Positions 15,577-24,151 of a stretch of 64,000 nucleotides of DNA are shown piece after piece. Where the stretch lies: NCBI RefSeq assembly GCF_014204515.1, contig NZ_JACHLI010000032.1:1-64000 (forward strand). Direction: 5' to 3'. Both the position numbers and the translations under genes were made by a program. The notes below the pieces were generated by a model. That model saw nothing but the letters and a program-made list of their open reading frames with translations, ran no database searches and was not told where the DNA came from. How positions within the stretch are numbered: the first letter of the stretch is position 1; every line of letters starts with the position of its first letter. This DNA is from Pseudomonas nitroreducens (GTDB taxonomy: Bacteria > Pseudomonadota > Gammaproteobacteria > Pseudomonadales > Pseudomonadaceae).

Positions 15577-16952
15577 CAGCTTTCCGATGCAGCCTTGATG
15601 ACAGTGGAACGGCTCTTTCCAGGGCGGGGAAGGGACTGGCTGTATTCCAGGTTATCCATCCAGGTGCTGATCAGATCAGGGTTGGTGGTGATCTGGCGCA
15701 TGATGTTCAGTGATTGTTTCGGGCTAACTGCTTCGATGGACTGCTTCATTCGCTCGGTACTGATGGCGCCGATGGAGTAGAGCGCCATGTCGACAGATGT
15801 CCTGACCAACTTGGGCAGGTTGATGCCAATGAGGTGAGTAAGGACTTGGTGGAACAAGTCTTCGTCGATGGCCGAATAGCAATGAATGACCGGCGCCAGC
15901 TGCTCCAGGATCATGGTGCCGGTGTCGATCTCCACCAGCGGCATCAGTTCGAAGGCGAACTCGATCAGAGATGCCATCTGCTGCTGGCCAACGTGATTGA
16001 AGCTGGCGCCCTTGAAGATGCGCTCGGCGAGCCATTCCGGATCGGTGCCGGTCTGGGCGATGACCTCGCTCAGCGGACGCGAACCGGTTTGAACAGCCTT
16101 GGTGAACTCGCTGTCGAGGGGCTGGACGAAGCTAAGCTTGGCCAGGCTCTGGTTGGCCAGTGCATCCAGATCCACGTCGGTCAGCGCCAGGAACTGATCC
16201 AGGGAGAGGTTCTTGACGCCCAGGCGCTGCCGGCCGTTGGCCAATGCCGAATTTGCAGACTCGACGTAGGTCATCAGATCCTTGTTCACTTGCTGGATCG
16301 AGCGCTTATCGCGGAGTACCTCAAGGCCATGCTCGCGGCCGATAAGATCGCGAAGGCAGGCGAATTCTGCAGGGGCACACAGATACATCAGCAGGGTCTG
16401 CATCAGCTGTGCCGGCGTGCTGCTGAGGTACTTGGCCACAGCCTCTTTCGCGTCCGGTGCCTTGTCGACGGACAGCAGGCGCTCTGCGCTGTATGTGTAG
16501 TGCAGATGCCGCTCCATGATCATCGCCGCCGGCCAGGTCTGCATGGTGATCTCGGCGAAGTCGCGCTTCACGCGGGTGCGGCCCCGCTTTATAACCGACG
16601 CGGCCCGCCTGGCAACCGGCTGCTCAAAGAGCTTGAAGTGACGCTGCAGGTAGACGACGTTCGGGATCAACGACTCAGTCTTGAGCTTCTCCAGGCTGGA
16701 GCGGATCAGTTCGTACTCGAGCATGGCGGCCAGGGGCGCGTAGTCCTCCATGGCGGCGAGCTTGAGCAGGGCCTTGAAGGCACCGTTGACGGAGCGCAGC
16801 TGTGCCTTGGTCATGTCCTCGAAGAGGAAGTCTGCGTTCAGCAGCAGACGCTGCAGGCCAAGGCCGATACGTGCTTCGGTGAAGGGGAAGGTGACAGGCA
16901 GTTCCAGGTGATTTGAGATCATCAGCTTCGCGGCTAGCTGGTTGACTGGCAT
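15576..16952 (-). CDS. Hypothetical protein, 458 aa; second of three tandem paralogues
   Basis: Paralogue of the genes on both sides. It carries LPVTFPFTEA (about residues 18-27), VVYLQRHFKLFEQP (about 118-131) and LSFVQPLDSEF (about 275-285). Compared with its siblings its C terminus (VIKAASES) lacks the hydrophobic ending. An internal highly charged basic stretch (VIKRGRTRVKRDF) follows the YLQRHF motif. The upstream sibling ends 32 bases away; the downstream one overlaps its stop by the ATGA arrangement. Helical, probably cytoplasmic, function unknown. Confidence 0.8.
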   Translation of the reverse strand: MPVNQLAAKLMISNHLELPVTFPFTEARIGLGLQRLLLNADFLFEDMTKAQLRSVNGAFKALLKLAAMEDYAPLAAMLEYELIRSSLEKLKTESLIPNVVYLQRHFKLFEQPVARRAASVIKRGRTRVKRDFAEITMQTWPAAMIMERHLHYTYSAERLLSVDKAPDAKEAVAKYLSSTPAQLMQTLLMYLCAPAEFACLRDLIGREHGLEVLRDKRSIQQVNKDLMTYVESANSALANGRQRLGVKNLSLDQFLALTDVDLDALANQSLAKLSFVQPLDSEFTKAVQTGSRPLSEVIAQTGTDPEWLAERIFKGASFNHVGQQQMASLIEFAFELMPLVEIDTGTMILEQLAPVIHCYSAIDEDLFHQVLTHLIGINLPKLVRTSVDMALYSIGAISTERMKQSIEAVSPKQSLNIMRQITTNPDLISTWMDNLEYSQSLPRPGKSRSTVIKAASES

Positions 16953-16984
16953 ACGCCCGGCGGCCGGGCGCGATGAAGAGGGGG

Positions 16985-18310
16985 TCAGAGGTTCAGGATG
17001 CTGAGCATCGCCTCTGTGTAGACGCTGTCTGAGGCCGGCGTGTCATCGACCCAGCCCAGGAGCACCTTCATTTTCGAGTGGAGGATAGTATCCTTCCCGA
17101 CCATCTTTTTCACCAGGCGCCGAGCTTCCTTTTGCAATTTATTGTCGGCTATGTGTTTCTGCACCACAGCTTCGTCCAGGCCACTGTCGCGGAGCAGTAT
17201 CAGCTGTGTACCCAGTCGCTGCAGTGGGTCTTCCATGTGCTCGACACAGTGCCGCAGCATCGGCGTCAGCTCCTGGTAATCGTGCGCCGGCATCCGCTTG
17301 AGGGTGTTGTGGCCGTAATAGGTGACCAGATGCTGCCTGACTTGGTCATCGGGCAGCTGAGCCAGCTGTAAGGCGAACCGGTTGAGGTGGCCAGCGATGT
17401 CGCCGCCGTCCTTGTAGTGCTTCTCGCCCTGGTAGATGGTCTGTGCGATCTCTATCAATGGTCGCCACTGGGCCAGCGCCTGCAGGTCGAAAGAGCCCGG
17501 CGGGAGGGCTCTGCAGAACTCCTGATCTGCCGGCACCAGCCACCTAAGTCCGGCCATCGCCTGGGTTTCGACCTGATCGTAGTCAACTGGGGGCAGATGG
17601 CCTGCCTCGACGTCTTCCTGCAGCTTTCTCCGGATCATCTCCCTGGATCGTGTGTTTCTCAGGTACTCGATGCCCACTCTGCGATAGATCGCAGTTTCCA
17701 CCCCGTTATAGGGGGATTGGTTAACCAGGAACGCGCGAAGATAATCACGAACCCGGTCGGTGGTCTCGCAGACAGTCCGATGGAACCAGTTCGAGATCGA
17801 TGGTGGGTAACCCCTGGAAGTTACCCCGTCCATCGTGAACGGAAAGAGTTGGTGATGGTGTGCGATCTGTTCATCAGGCCAGTTGGCGACCCACTCACCC
17901 CGGCTCGACATGACCTGTGGCCCCTCTACGCCGGCAGAGGCTTGTTTTGCCAACGCCCTGGACTGGATGGTAAGGGCCTTGGTGCGTGCCCCAATACGCT
18001 GCTCGAAGGGTTTGTGGCGCTCCATCAAGTAGTGGCAAACCGCGATATTCTTTGGAGTAGTGACTCTACCGACGATCATCTTGCCGGCATGCAGCTCAAT
18101 CACGGCGGCGGTAAAGGCGAAGGCGGGGTAGTTGGCCAGCTCCCCGAGGGCTACATAGGCCTCGTCGAGCTTCACCCGCGCATCGCTCTCAATGCCTTTC
18201 TCCAAGACCTGGTTGATCAGATCAGCGAATCCCTTGCCTACCGTGACACCTTCGAAGGGGAACTTAACCGGCAGCTCCGGGATAGGAGGGAGGTCACGGG
18301 TTTTCTGCAT
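16985..18310 (-). CDS. Hypothetical protein, 441 aa; first of three tandem paralogues
   Basis: The most divergent of the three paralogues: LPVKFPFEGV (about residues 13-22), CHYLMERHKPFEQ in place of YLQRHF-x-F-x-QP (about 91-103), and LRWLVPADQEFCRAL (about 263-277). Its ATG overlaps the stop codon of the ATP-grasp gene (ATGA at 18310), the clearest sign that the families act together. It ends SILNL. No enzyme motif is visible. Divergence among three tandem copies suggests that they form a hetero-oligomer or that each recognises a different target; both are inference. Confidence 0.8.
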   Translation of the reverse strand: MQKTRDLPPIPELPVKFPFEGVTVGKGFADLINQVLEKGIESDARVKLDEAYVALGELANYPAFAFTAAVIELHAGKMIVGRVTTPKNIAVCHYLMERHKPFEQRIGARTKALTIQSRALAKQASAGVEGPQVMSSRGEWVANWPDEQIAHHHQLFPFTMDGVTSRGYPPSISNWFHRTVCETTDRVRDYLRAFLVNQSPYNGVETAIYRRVGIEYLRNTRSREMIRRKLQEDVEAGHLPPVDYDQVETQAMAGLRWLVPADQEFCRALPPGSFDLQALAQWRPLIEIAQTIYQGEKHYKDGGDIAGHLNRFALQLAQLPDDQVRQHLVTYYGHNTLKRMPAHDYQELTPMLRHCVEHMEDPLQRLGTQLILLRDSGLDEAVVQKHIADNKLQKEARRLVKKMVGKDTILHSKMKVLLGWVDDTPASDSVYTEAMLSILNL

Positions 18311-19437
18311 CAGATGATCCCCAGTCCGCCGAATGCGCCTTTGAAATCAAGCTTCAGGTCTTCGTCGTCGGTAATCGGCATTGGCAATGCCATGGGCTCG
18401 ATCAGCGGGATGCGGGCATGGCTGTTGAAGTGCTTGTCGATGGCCCTGTACATCGGCAGCGGTGCGTTATCCAGGTAGCGGCCAGAGCGCGTGAATTGGT
18501 TCAGCTCGACTACCTGGCAGCCCTGTTCTGTCTCGGCGATGTCCAGTGCGTAGGCGATGGGCAGCAGCGGGTTCTGGTCTGCCGCGAAAGATACAGCGAA
18601 CTGACGCACGGCCAGGGGAACGTCTTCGGACTGATAGTCGACATAGCGTGAGAAACTCATCACCTGGCCCTTGAAGACAAAGCAACGGTACTCACGCTTG
18701 CTGCCTTCGCTGGCGCCAGCCTTCGGGGCGTCCTTGGCGATGTTCATCACTGCACTGACGATAAAATCGTGTCTGATGACCTCTTCGTGGAGCCGGCCGC
18801 GCTGCGTCATCTCCCGGTATGGGCAGTACCAGTCAGGATCACGGTTATGGATCACCCAGTCACCGGGCACACCAATGTCCGGGCGCATGGCCCGTTCGAT
18901 GGGGCGAATCAGGGATTCGAGCTCTTCGCGGGAGTTGATGACGTGACGCAGGCTGGAGCCGTGGGTAGGGCCTTTGTCCGAGCCCTTGATGAAGATGGGG
19001 AAGCTCAGTCGCCCGTCGGTGTACCAGCGCTCGAAGAATTCGGCGCGGGGCACATATTCAACCCTGCGGCCCAGGTACTTGGAAGAAAGGATCAGCTTGC
19101 GTGGCCACTCCATGATGGTGGCGTCATCCTCGGCCGACAGCAGGGGCGTGAAGCCTTCTGGCCCAGGGCCGCCGGACAAAGTACGGAGCATCACTCTGGC
19201 GCTCTTGCGCTTAAGCTTGCTCAGGTCGACGTTGGTGTCGAGGATCTCCTGTCCGCCGGTAGCGTAGGCGATGAAGGGGATGCGCGCGTTGCGCAGCACA
19301 TAGGCCTCAAAGCCACGCTCGCGCAGGATGCAGTAGCTGTGGTTCTCATTCACCTCGGTGTAACGGTGAGCCGCGATGCGCAGCCCCTCTTCATAGTCTG
19401 AGCGAGACTTGAACTCGATGCCAATGATGACAACCAC
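18310..19437 (-). CDS. ATP-grasp ligase, R2K-like clade
   Basis: Predicted ATP-grasp enzyme of 375 residues that would join a carboxylate to an amine via an acyl-phosphate. Seen: a nucleotide-binding lysine strand FPIFIKGSDKGPTHGSS (about residues 141-157), EYRCFVFKGQVMSFSRY (about 265-281), and the closing metal/ATP motif CQVVELNQFTRSGRY (about 325-339) with the usual Glu-x-Asn pair. This layout (K in a Gly/Ser loop, E-x-R-C/F, E-x-N-x-x-x-x-SG) resembles the small R2K clade found on mobile elements. The GTG start at 19437 has GAGGA 7 bases upstream. Substrate unknown. It leads three coupled paralogous genes, which may encode what it modifies. Confidence 0.75.
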   Translation of the reverse strand: MVVIIGIEFKSRSDYEEGLRIAAHRYTEVNENHSYCILRERGFEAYVLRNARIPFIAYATGGQEILDTNVDLSKLKRKSARVMLRTLSGGPGPEGFTPLLSAEDDATIMEWPRKLILSSKYLGRRVEYVPRAEFFERWYTDGRLSFPIFIKGSDKGPTHGSSLRHVINSREELESLIRPIERAMRPDIGVPGDWVIHNRDPDWYCPYREMTQRGRLHEEVIRHDFIVSAVMNIAKDAPKAGASEGSKREYRCFVFKGQVMSFSRYVDYQSEDVPLAVRQFAVSFAADQNPLLPIAYALDIAETEQGCQVVELNQFTRSGRYLDNAPLPMYRAIDKHFNSHARIPLIEPMALPMPITDDEDLKLDFKGAFGGLGII

Positions 19438-19515
19438 GGCAGATCCTCTGTGTTGAGAACGTCATTCCAGGATGCCAGGGCAGTCACCGCGCTGGCTATT
19501 TAGGGCGAAAATGCG

Positions 19516-19537
19516 AAGGGCTCCTTTCGGAGCCCTT
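19516..19537 (-). terminator. Terminator between the 280-residue gene and the ATP-grasp gene
   Basis: AAGGGCTCC-tttc-GGAGCCCTT, a perfect 9-bp stem. On the minus strand it is followed by a broken T-rich run (TTCGCATTTT). It separates the yjf-like operon from the ATP-grasp operon. The rest of 19438-19662 shows no gene. Confidence 0.65.
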
Positions 19538-19662
19538 CTGGATAGATCCGGCCACCACTTTCGACAGGCCTTGCGCCTGTACGGGGTTACCCGCTGGGGA
19601 GCGCTCAATCTCAGCCGGTTAGTCGCTCCGAAACGTCATTTTAAGTTGAGTGGCCAGCATTC

Positions 19663-20505
19663 TCAAGATGGGAGGTACTCAACGCAGTGCCGGCGCAAGA
19701 CAGGCATGATGGCTGGCGCTTTGTCCGGGGCGTAAGTCGCAGTGAGCTTGATAGAGGTGGTGCAGAGACCGTGGTACTTCTCGTCTGCCGGCGCGGCGTA
19801 GGCCATGTAGGTCGGGCCTTCGTTGAAGTCCACAGCGACGTACCAATCCTCGTTCCACTCCACGCTGATCGAGCCATCAATGGCCAGGGTCAGCTTAGGG
19901 TCGTATACCCCGGCATGCTGGGTGCTGTTGATCAGCCAGGCGGCCTTCCGGATGGTTTCCAGGCTGGCGCAGTAGCCACGTCCGTTGTCCACGGCGAAGC
20001 CTTCCAGGGCTGCCTTTGCATCAGGGCTCCAGAAAGCGAGGTCGCAGAGGACTTCGGCCAGGCTATCCGAGGTCAGCTGCTCCGGCGGAAACTCCTGGTC
20101 AGCAGGCTCGTCGGCCGGGAAGTGCTCGCGCAGTAGGGCCAGCACCTCTTCGGTCGGCCCTGTATCCATGTTCAGAGGGGCGGCGGACACGGAGCCTTCG
20201 TTGTCACGGATAGCCATGCCGCTATAGCGGTTCGGGAAACAGTCCACAGCAACATAGAGGGATTTCTTCGTATGCCACGTCAGGCAAATCTCCCCGCCAG
20301 TCCCGAGCACACAGGACGGCTGCGCGATTCCGGCAGCATAGACAACCCTGAGTAGCTCCACGGCCTTCATGGCGCCGGGAACGCAGGCAGGGTTGGCTGA
20401 GTAACCATCCCAGCCCTTGGACTCATGCAGGAAGCGATGCATGCGCTCCCTGCAGTGGTGGTAGGGGCCAGGTACGCCCGAGACGACTTCGTGCTTGCTG
20501 AGCAT
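19663..20505 (-). CDS. Hypothetical protein, 280 aa, with internal duplication
   Basis: Function not recognised, but the protein consists of two copies of one alpha/beta unit. The first copy (about residues 33-110) runs from WDGYSANP through a helix rich in A/L to GGEICLTWHTKKSLYVAVDCF; the second (about 175-250) runs from GRGYCASLE through a helix to DGSISVEWNEDWYVAVDFN. The pattern W/G-x-GY, helix, dG-x-I-x-l-x-W, Y-V-A-V-D occurs in many small conserved bacterial proteins of unknown role. It starts 3 bases after the yjfC-like stop and is the last gene of that operon before a terminator, so it probably works with the glutathionylspermidine-synthase-like ligase. Confidence 0.75.
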   Translation of the reverse strand: MLSKHEVVSGVPGPYHHCRERMHRFLHESKGWDGYSANPACVPGAMKAVELLRVVYAAGIAQPSCVLGTGGEICLTWHTKKSLYVAVDCFPNRYSGMAIRDNEGSVSAAPLNMDTGPTEEVLALLREHFPADEPADQEFPPEQLTSDSLAEVLCDLAFWSPDAKAALEGFAVDNGRGYCASLETIRKAAWLINSTQHAGVYDPKLTLAIDGSISVEWNEDWYVAVDFNEGPTYMAYAAPADEKYHGLCTTSIKLTATYAPDKAPAIMPVLRRHCVEYLPS

Positions 20506-20508
20506 GAC

Positions 20509-21915
20509 TTAACCAAGGATCACGTGGGGTTGGAAACGGCTGCTGTCCTTGGTCACCAGCGAATCATCCTCACGGATACCCATGCCGCAAGCCTCGTCGC
20601 CCACAACCCAGGATCCAATGAGGGAATGGCTTTTGCCGTGGCGCATCAGCGGAGCGTACTGCTGGATGATGTACGGCGCATCGGTGTACGGGCCTGGCAC
20701 CGACTCTTTCTCGCCGCCAGGGGTCACGACGTCGACGTTGGCGCCTTCGCGGCTGAAGTAGGGTTTGCGGACAAAGCCGGCGCCGAGGCTGGCGCTGGGG
20801 TCTTTGTCGATGAACGCCGGCAGCAGATTAGGATGGCCCTCGTACTCCTCCCAAAGCAGGGGAAGGATGCCTTTGTTCGACAATACGGACTTCCAGGCCG
20901 GCTCGATGAAGAGGGTGGAGCTCTTCTCGACCTTCGGGCCGAAGCCTTCCTGGAAAATGTGCTCCCAGGCATGCAGCTTGAAGAGATAGCTGATTGGGTT
21001 GTCATCCATGTCGATGAACTTGCCCATGTCGTTGCAGCCTATCTCTTCGATAGCTACGAAACGTGCGTCATAGCCTGCCTGAGTAGCGACATCGCGCAGG
21101 TAGTCGACGGTGCCACAGTCCTCCTTGGAGTAGCCCATGGCGGCGAAGTAGAACGGCAGGGTGATGCCGTACTTGTCGCGGAACAAGCGGAAGCGGCTGA
21201 GCAGCTTCTCGTGAATGCTGTTGAACTGGTCTACGTCGCCGGGTAGCTGGAAGCGGCTGCGCATGTCAGTCATCCACTGCCACTGCACTACTGAGGCCTC
21301 AAACAGGCTCGTCGGCGTGTCGTAGTTGAGCTCCAGGAGCTTGGCCGGGCCATTGCCGGTGTAGGCGAAGTCCATGCGGCCGTAGAGATGCGGATGGCCT
21401 TCAACCCAGGAGGTGTAAACCAGGCTCTGGTACTGCTTGGGGATGTGCAGCCGCGTCATCAGCTCTTCGCTGCGGCAGACCTTATCGCACAGCGCCATGA
21501 TGTGCTGGTGAAGATCGTTGGTCGGGTCTTCGATGTCCCGCTCAACCTGATCAAGGGTGAACTGCCAGACGACCGACTCATCCCAGTACTTCTCTGGGAG
21601 GAACTCCCTCACGGGGTTCTGCGGCGGCTGTACTGCGGTACCGAAATTCTGTACCCACAGGTGCCGGCGGGTATCCTCCCAGGGCAGGGCATTGCCCTGG
21701 CCCTGGGATTCAGCCTGCAGCGAATCCAGGTGTGCCTTGACCATGTTCTGGCTCTTCACGAAGTCTGCTCGGCCGGCCAAGCCTTGCGCCGGCTGGTAGT
21801 GCATGACTGCGTCCTGGCTCTGTACGAGGTCATTGCCAAAGGTGTGGAACTGGAAGCCAATACCCTCGGCAATGGCCTGCCAGTTGTGGCGTTCGGCGAT
21901 CTGGATGCGCTGCAT
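20509..21915 (-). CDS. yjfC: Glutathionylspermidine-synthase-like ATP-grasp ligase (YjfC/YgiC family)
   Basis: ATP-grasp amide ligase of 468 residues lacking the amidase half of E. coli Gsp. Family hallmarks are LELNYDTPTSLFEASVVQW (about residues 151-169), FKLHAWE (about 308), EPAWKSVLSNKGILPLLWE (about 330-348), GHPNLLPAF and FVRKPYFSREGANVD (about 371-385), the ATP- and acyl-phosphate-binding segments. Bifunctional Gsp conjugates glutathione to spermidine; the substrate of YjfC/YgiC proteins is not established to my knowledge, and a peptide or polyamine has been suggested. ATG 21915 has AAGGAAG. Here it follows a DUF1190-like lipoprotein gene, as ygiC follows ygiB and yjfC follows yjfM in E. 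coli. It closes the operon with the 280-residue protein. Confidence 0.88.
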   Translation of the reverse strand: MQRIQIAERHNWQAIAEGIGFQFHTFGNDLVQSQDAVMHYQPAQGLAGRADFVKSQNMVKAHLDSLQAESQGQGNALPWEDTRRHLWVQNFGTAVQPPQNPVREFLPEKYWDESVVWQFTLDQVERDIEDPTNDLHQHIMALCDKVCRSEELMTRLHIPKQYQSLVYTSWVEGHPHLYGRMDFAYTGNGPAKLLELNYDTPTSLFEASVVQWQWMTDMRSRFQLPGDVDQFNSIHEKLLSRFRLFRDKYGITLPFYFAAMGYSKEDCGTVDYLRDVATQAGYDARFVAIEEIGCNDMGKFIDMDDNPISYLFKLHAWEHIFQEGFGPKVEKSSTLFIEPAWKSVLSNKGILPLLWEEYEGHPNLLPAFIDKDPSASLGAGFVRKPYFSREGANVDVVTPGGEKESVPGPYTDAPYIIQQYAPLMRHGKSHSLIGSWVVGDEACGMGIREDDSLVTKDSSRFQPHVILG

Positions 21916-21956
21916 GTTACTTCCTTGAGATGTTGAGGAGTGGAAGAGCAGGGCGG

Positions 21957-22973
21957 TTAACCGCCGCTGCTCCAGCCACCACGGGCGGAGGCTACGCTAC
22001 CGAAGCCGCTACGGGAGCTGGATGCGCTCGACTTGGACGAGCTACCCCAGCTGCTGCCCCAGCTCGAACCGCTGCTGGAACTGGTCGACTTGTAGGACGA
22101 ACCGTAGCTGGACGAGTTGTAGGAGGAACCCGAGCTTCCCCAGCTCGAACCGGAGTTCGACGGCTTGTAGCTGCTGGATGAGCTCGGAGCCGCACCCCAC
22201 AACTTACTGGCGGTAGACTGCGGAGGCTGCGGCGCGATGCGGGTGGTTGCGGCGCGGTTAGCCAGGCTGTCGGACATCGGCTTCTGGCTATAGTCCCAGC
22301 CTGAGCGAGACTGAGTCGACTTCTCGAACTTCTGACCTTCGTCGATCCGCTGCTTCAGCGTCGAGGTTCTGTAGTCGCCACGTGAGGTGCGCTCAACGTA
22401 CACCGGCTGCGCATAGTAACGCGGTGCACTGGCATTGCTGAGGTTGCCCAGGGCATAGCCCAGCATGAAATCGCCAACACCGGAGTGGCTAGCGCCGCCG
22501 CTGGTGTTGTTGATGATGGTGGTGCCGCCGGCCGCCGCGCCGCCGCCGGTATTGATCACGCCGTTCTGGCCGCTGGCGGTTTGGGTGGCCTGCTGCTCTT
22601 CGCGTTGCTTCTCACGGGCCACTTCGACCGGGACTTCGTGGCTCTCGGTGATCTGGAAGCCAGCGAGCTTCGGCATCCACTGGGCGCCTGAGGTCTCGAC
22701 ACACGAGTCCTTCATGAAGACGTCTTCGCAGTCCGTCTGGGAGCTGAAGGTCGGAGCGACCTTTTTGTGCTCCTGCATCGCTTGGATCAGCGCGTTCTGG
22801 CAGATGTCGGTTGGCACCTTGGCGTCCACGCAGGCCTGCATGTTGGCGAAGGTCTTGGAATTGGTGACGGTGGCGACCTCAGGGGCCTTTTGCGGCTCAT
22901 CACAGCCGGTCAGGATGAGGGGGATGGCACCGACCAGAGCCAGCGTAATTGCCGGGCTGGATTTCCTTTTCAT
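21957..22973 (-). CDS. yjfM: DUF1190-type lipoprotein (YjfM/YgiB family) with Ser/Gly-rich tail
   Basis: Predicted lipoprotein: basic start MKRK, hydrophobic segment and lipobox LILTGC with the lipidated Cys at residue 24. Residues 42-135 carry paired cysteines (QACVDA, DICQNAL, TDCEDVF, DSCVETS), a pattern of the DUF1190 family, followed by a Gly/Thr-rich linker and YVERTSRGDYRTS. The last about 80 residues are extremely rich in Ser, Gly, Tyr and Trp (many SSGSSWGSS-like units), which suits a flexible surface tail or an acceptor for the adjacent ligase. It lies 41 bases upstream of the yjfC-like gene. At 338 residues it is longer than E. coli YjfM/YgiB because of this tail. Confidence 0.82.
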   Translation of the reverse strand: MKRKSSPAITLALVGAIPLILTGCDEPQKAPEVATVTNSKTFANMQACVDAKVPTDICQNALIQAMQEHKKVAPTFSSQTDCEDVFMKDSCVETSGAQWMPKLAGFQITESHEVPVEVAREKQREEQQATQTASGQNGVINTGGGAAAGGTTIINNTSGGASHSGVGDFMLGYALGNLSNASAPRYYAQPVYVERTSRGDYRTSTLKQRIDEGQKFEKSTQSRSGWDYSQKPMSDSLANRAATTRIAPQPPQSTASKLWGAAPSSSSSYKPSNSGSSWGSSGSSYNSSSYGSSYKSTSSSSGSSWGSSWGSSSKSSASSSRSGFGSVASARGGWSSGG

Positions 22974-23035
22974 CGCGAATTACCTCCAAATTGCAGTGGT
23001 GAGGGCGAAGACGGCAGTTTTCGCCCGACGCAGGA

Positions 23036-23458
23036 TCAGCTCGGGGTCATGCAGGCCGCGTTGATCAGGCCAACGGCAATGGCCATGCCACCGCAGAAGA
23101 TGCCGGCCGCGATGTTGTCGTCTTCGATCTTGGCGGAGGCGCCTTTCAGGAAGATGGTGCAGATACGGAACACACCCAGCTGCACAATGGCGGCCAGGAC
23201 TGCCCAAAGCAGGAAGTCTACGGGGTTGTAGGAGTGACTGATGATGCTCTGGAAGGGGATGGCCAGGCCGATCACGGTGCCGGACATGGCGATAGCGGCG
23301 GAGACGTTGCCGGCGCGGATCAGCTTCATCTCATTGTGCGGAGTGATGAGGGTGTAGACCCAGGTGACGATGCCAAGGGCAACGACAGCGCACACGATGT
23401 ACACCCAGAAGGCGATCACGGAGTCCAGCGGGAGGAACGACTTGATAACTTCGATCAT
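23036..23458 (-). CDS. yjfL: DUF350 membrane protein (YjfL family)
   Basis: Integral inner-membrane protein of 140 residues with about four membrane helices: FWVYIVCAVVALGIVTWVY (17-35), AAIAMSGTVIGLAIPF (54-69), FLLWAVLAAIVQLGVF (82-97) and AAGIFCGGMAIAVGLINA (117-134). The motif NEMKLI-RAGNVSAAIA between helices 1 and 2 is typical of DUF350. Function unknown in any organism as far as I know; it is a regular partner of YjfK, YjfM and YjfC. It sits 15 bases after the yjfK-like gene. Confidence 0.85.
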   Translation of the reverse strand: MIEVIKSFLPLDSVIAFWVYIVCAVVALGIVTWVYTLITPHNEMKLIRAGNVSAAIAMSGTVIGLAIPFQSIISHSYNPVDFLLWAVLAAIVQLGVFRICTIFLKGASAKIEDDNIAAGIFCGGMAIAVGLINAACMTPS

Positions 23459-23473
23459 TGGAGTTGGGCCTTA

Positions 23474-24151
23474 TCAGAGAACGGTCAGTTCGTTCGGGAA
23501 GACGGTGACGCCAATCGCCACGCTTACACCGCGTGTCTTCTCGCCGTCATCCATGGATTCCTCACGGGAAATTACGAGGAATTCGTCGCGTGCGCCGCCG
23601 CAAATCGGGCGTGCGTACAGCATGCAGGTGTGCTCGCAGAGCTTGTTCTCGGCCTCTTCGCTGGTGACGTACTCGTCCATGCGGCGGAAGTCTGTCATGC
23701 CTTCTTCACTGCCCCAGCGGCGCTGATAGGTGTTGCCGTTGTAGGTGAACTCCGGCAGGCCAAGGCCAGTTTCCGGGCCCATCAGCTTCATGAGCTCGGT
23801 GTCGTCATAGGCCGGGATGACCGTGTACGCGTCGTAGTTGAACATGATGACGTTATCGACGACGTTTTCGGCGTAGCCGGTGGTGTAGACCTGCAGCATG
23901 AGATCCTCGTCCTCGAAGTAGAAGCGATGCATCTTCACGCCTTCCTTCAGGTCGATCAGGCCCCTGGCCACGACCTTGTCCGTGTCGCCGGGCAGACCAA
24001 CGACACTCTCGCCCTGGAGGGTGAGCTTCAGTGCGTTGCTGGCGCTCACCAAGCTGTTCGGACGGATGTTCAGTGGGTCGTTGGTGTTCTTGGGCAGAAC
24101 AATCGGCTTAGGCGAGCTGAACCAGCTCTTGATGGTATCGATGAAGCTCAT
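23474..24151 (-). CDS. yjfK: DUF2491-type protein (YjfK family)
   Basis: A 225-residue protein resembling E. coli YjfK (DUF2491). Landmarks: PLNIRPNSLVSASNALKLTL (in the region about 26-45), FYFEDEDLMLQVYT (about 77-90), YNGNTYQRRWG (about 136-146) and a C-terminal GVSVAIGVTVFPNEL. It has no signal peptide or membrane span and is probably a cytosolic beta-rich protein. Its ATG overlaps the stop codon of the K+ channel gene (24148-24151, ATGA), which ties the channel to the yjf set. Function unknown. Confidence 0.8.
   Translation of the reverse strand: MSFIDTIKSWFSSPKPIVLPKNTNDPLNIRPNSLVSASNALKLTLQGESVVGLPGDTDKVVARGLIDLKEGVKMHRFYFEDEDLMLQVYTTGYAENVVDNVIMFNYDAYTVIPAYDDTELMKLMGPETGLGLPEFTYNGNTYQRRWGSEEGMTDFRRMDEYVTSEEAENKLCEHTCMLYARPICGGARDEFLVISREESMDDGEKTRGVSVAIGVTVFPNELTVL

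Noticed and set aside
15714..16916. A 400-codon plus-strand frame
   Set aside because: Antisense to the second of three paralogues, whose conserved motifs prove the minus frame is the coding one.
17387..18478. A 363-codon plus-strand frame
   Set aside because: Antisense to the first paralogue and the ATP-grasp gene; no family features.
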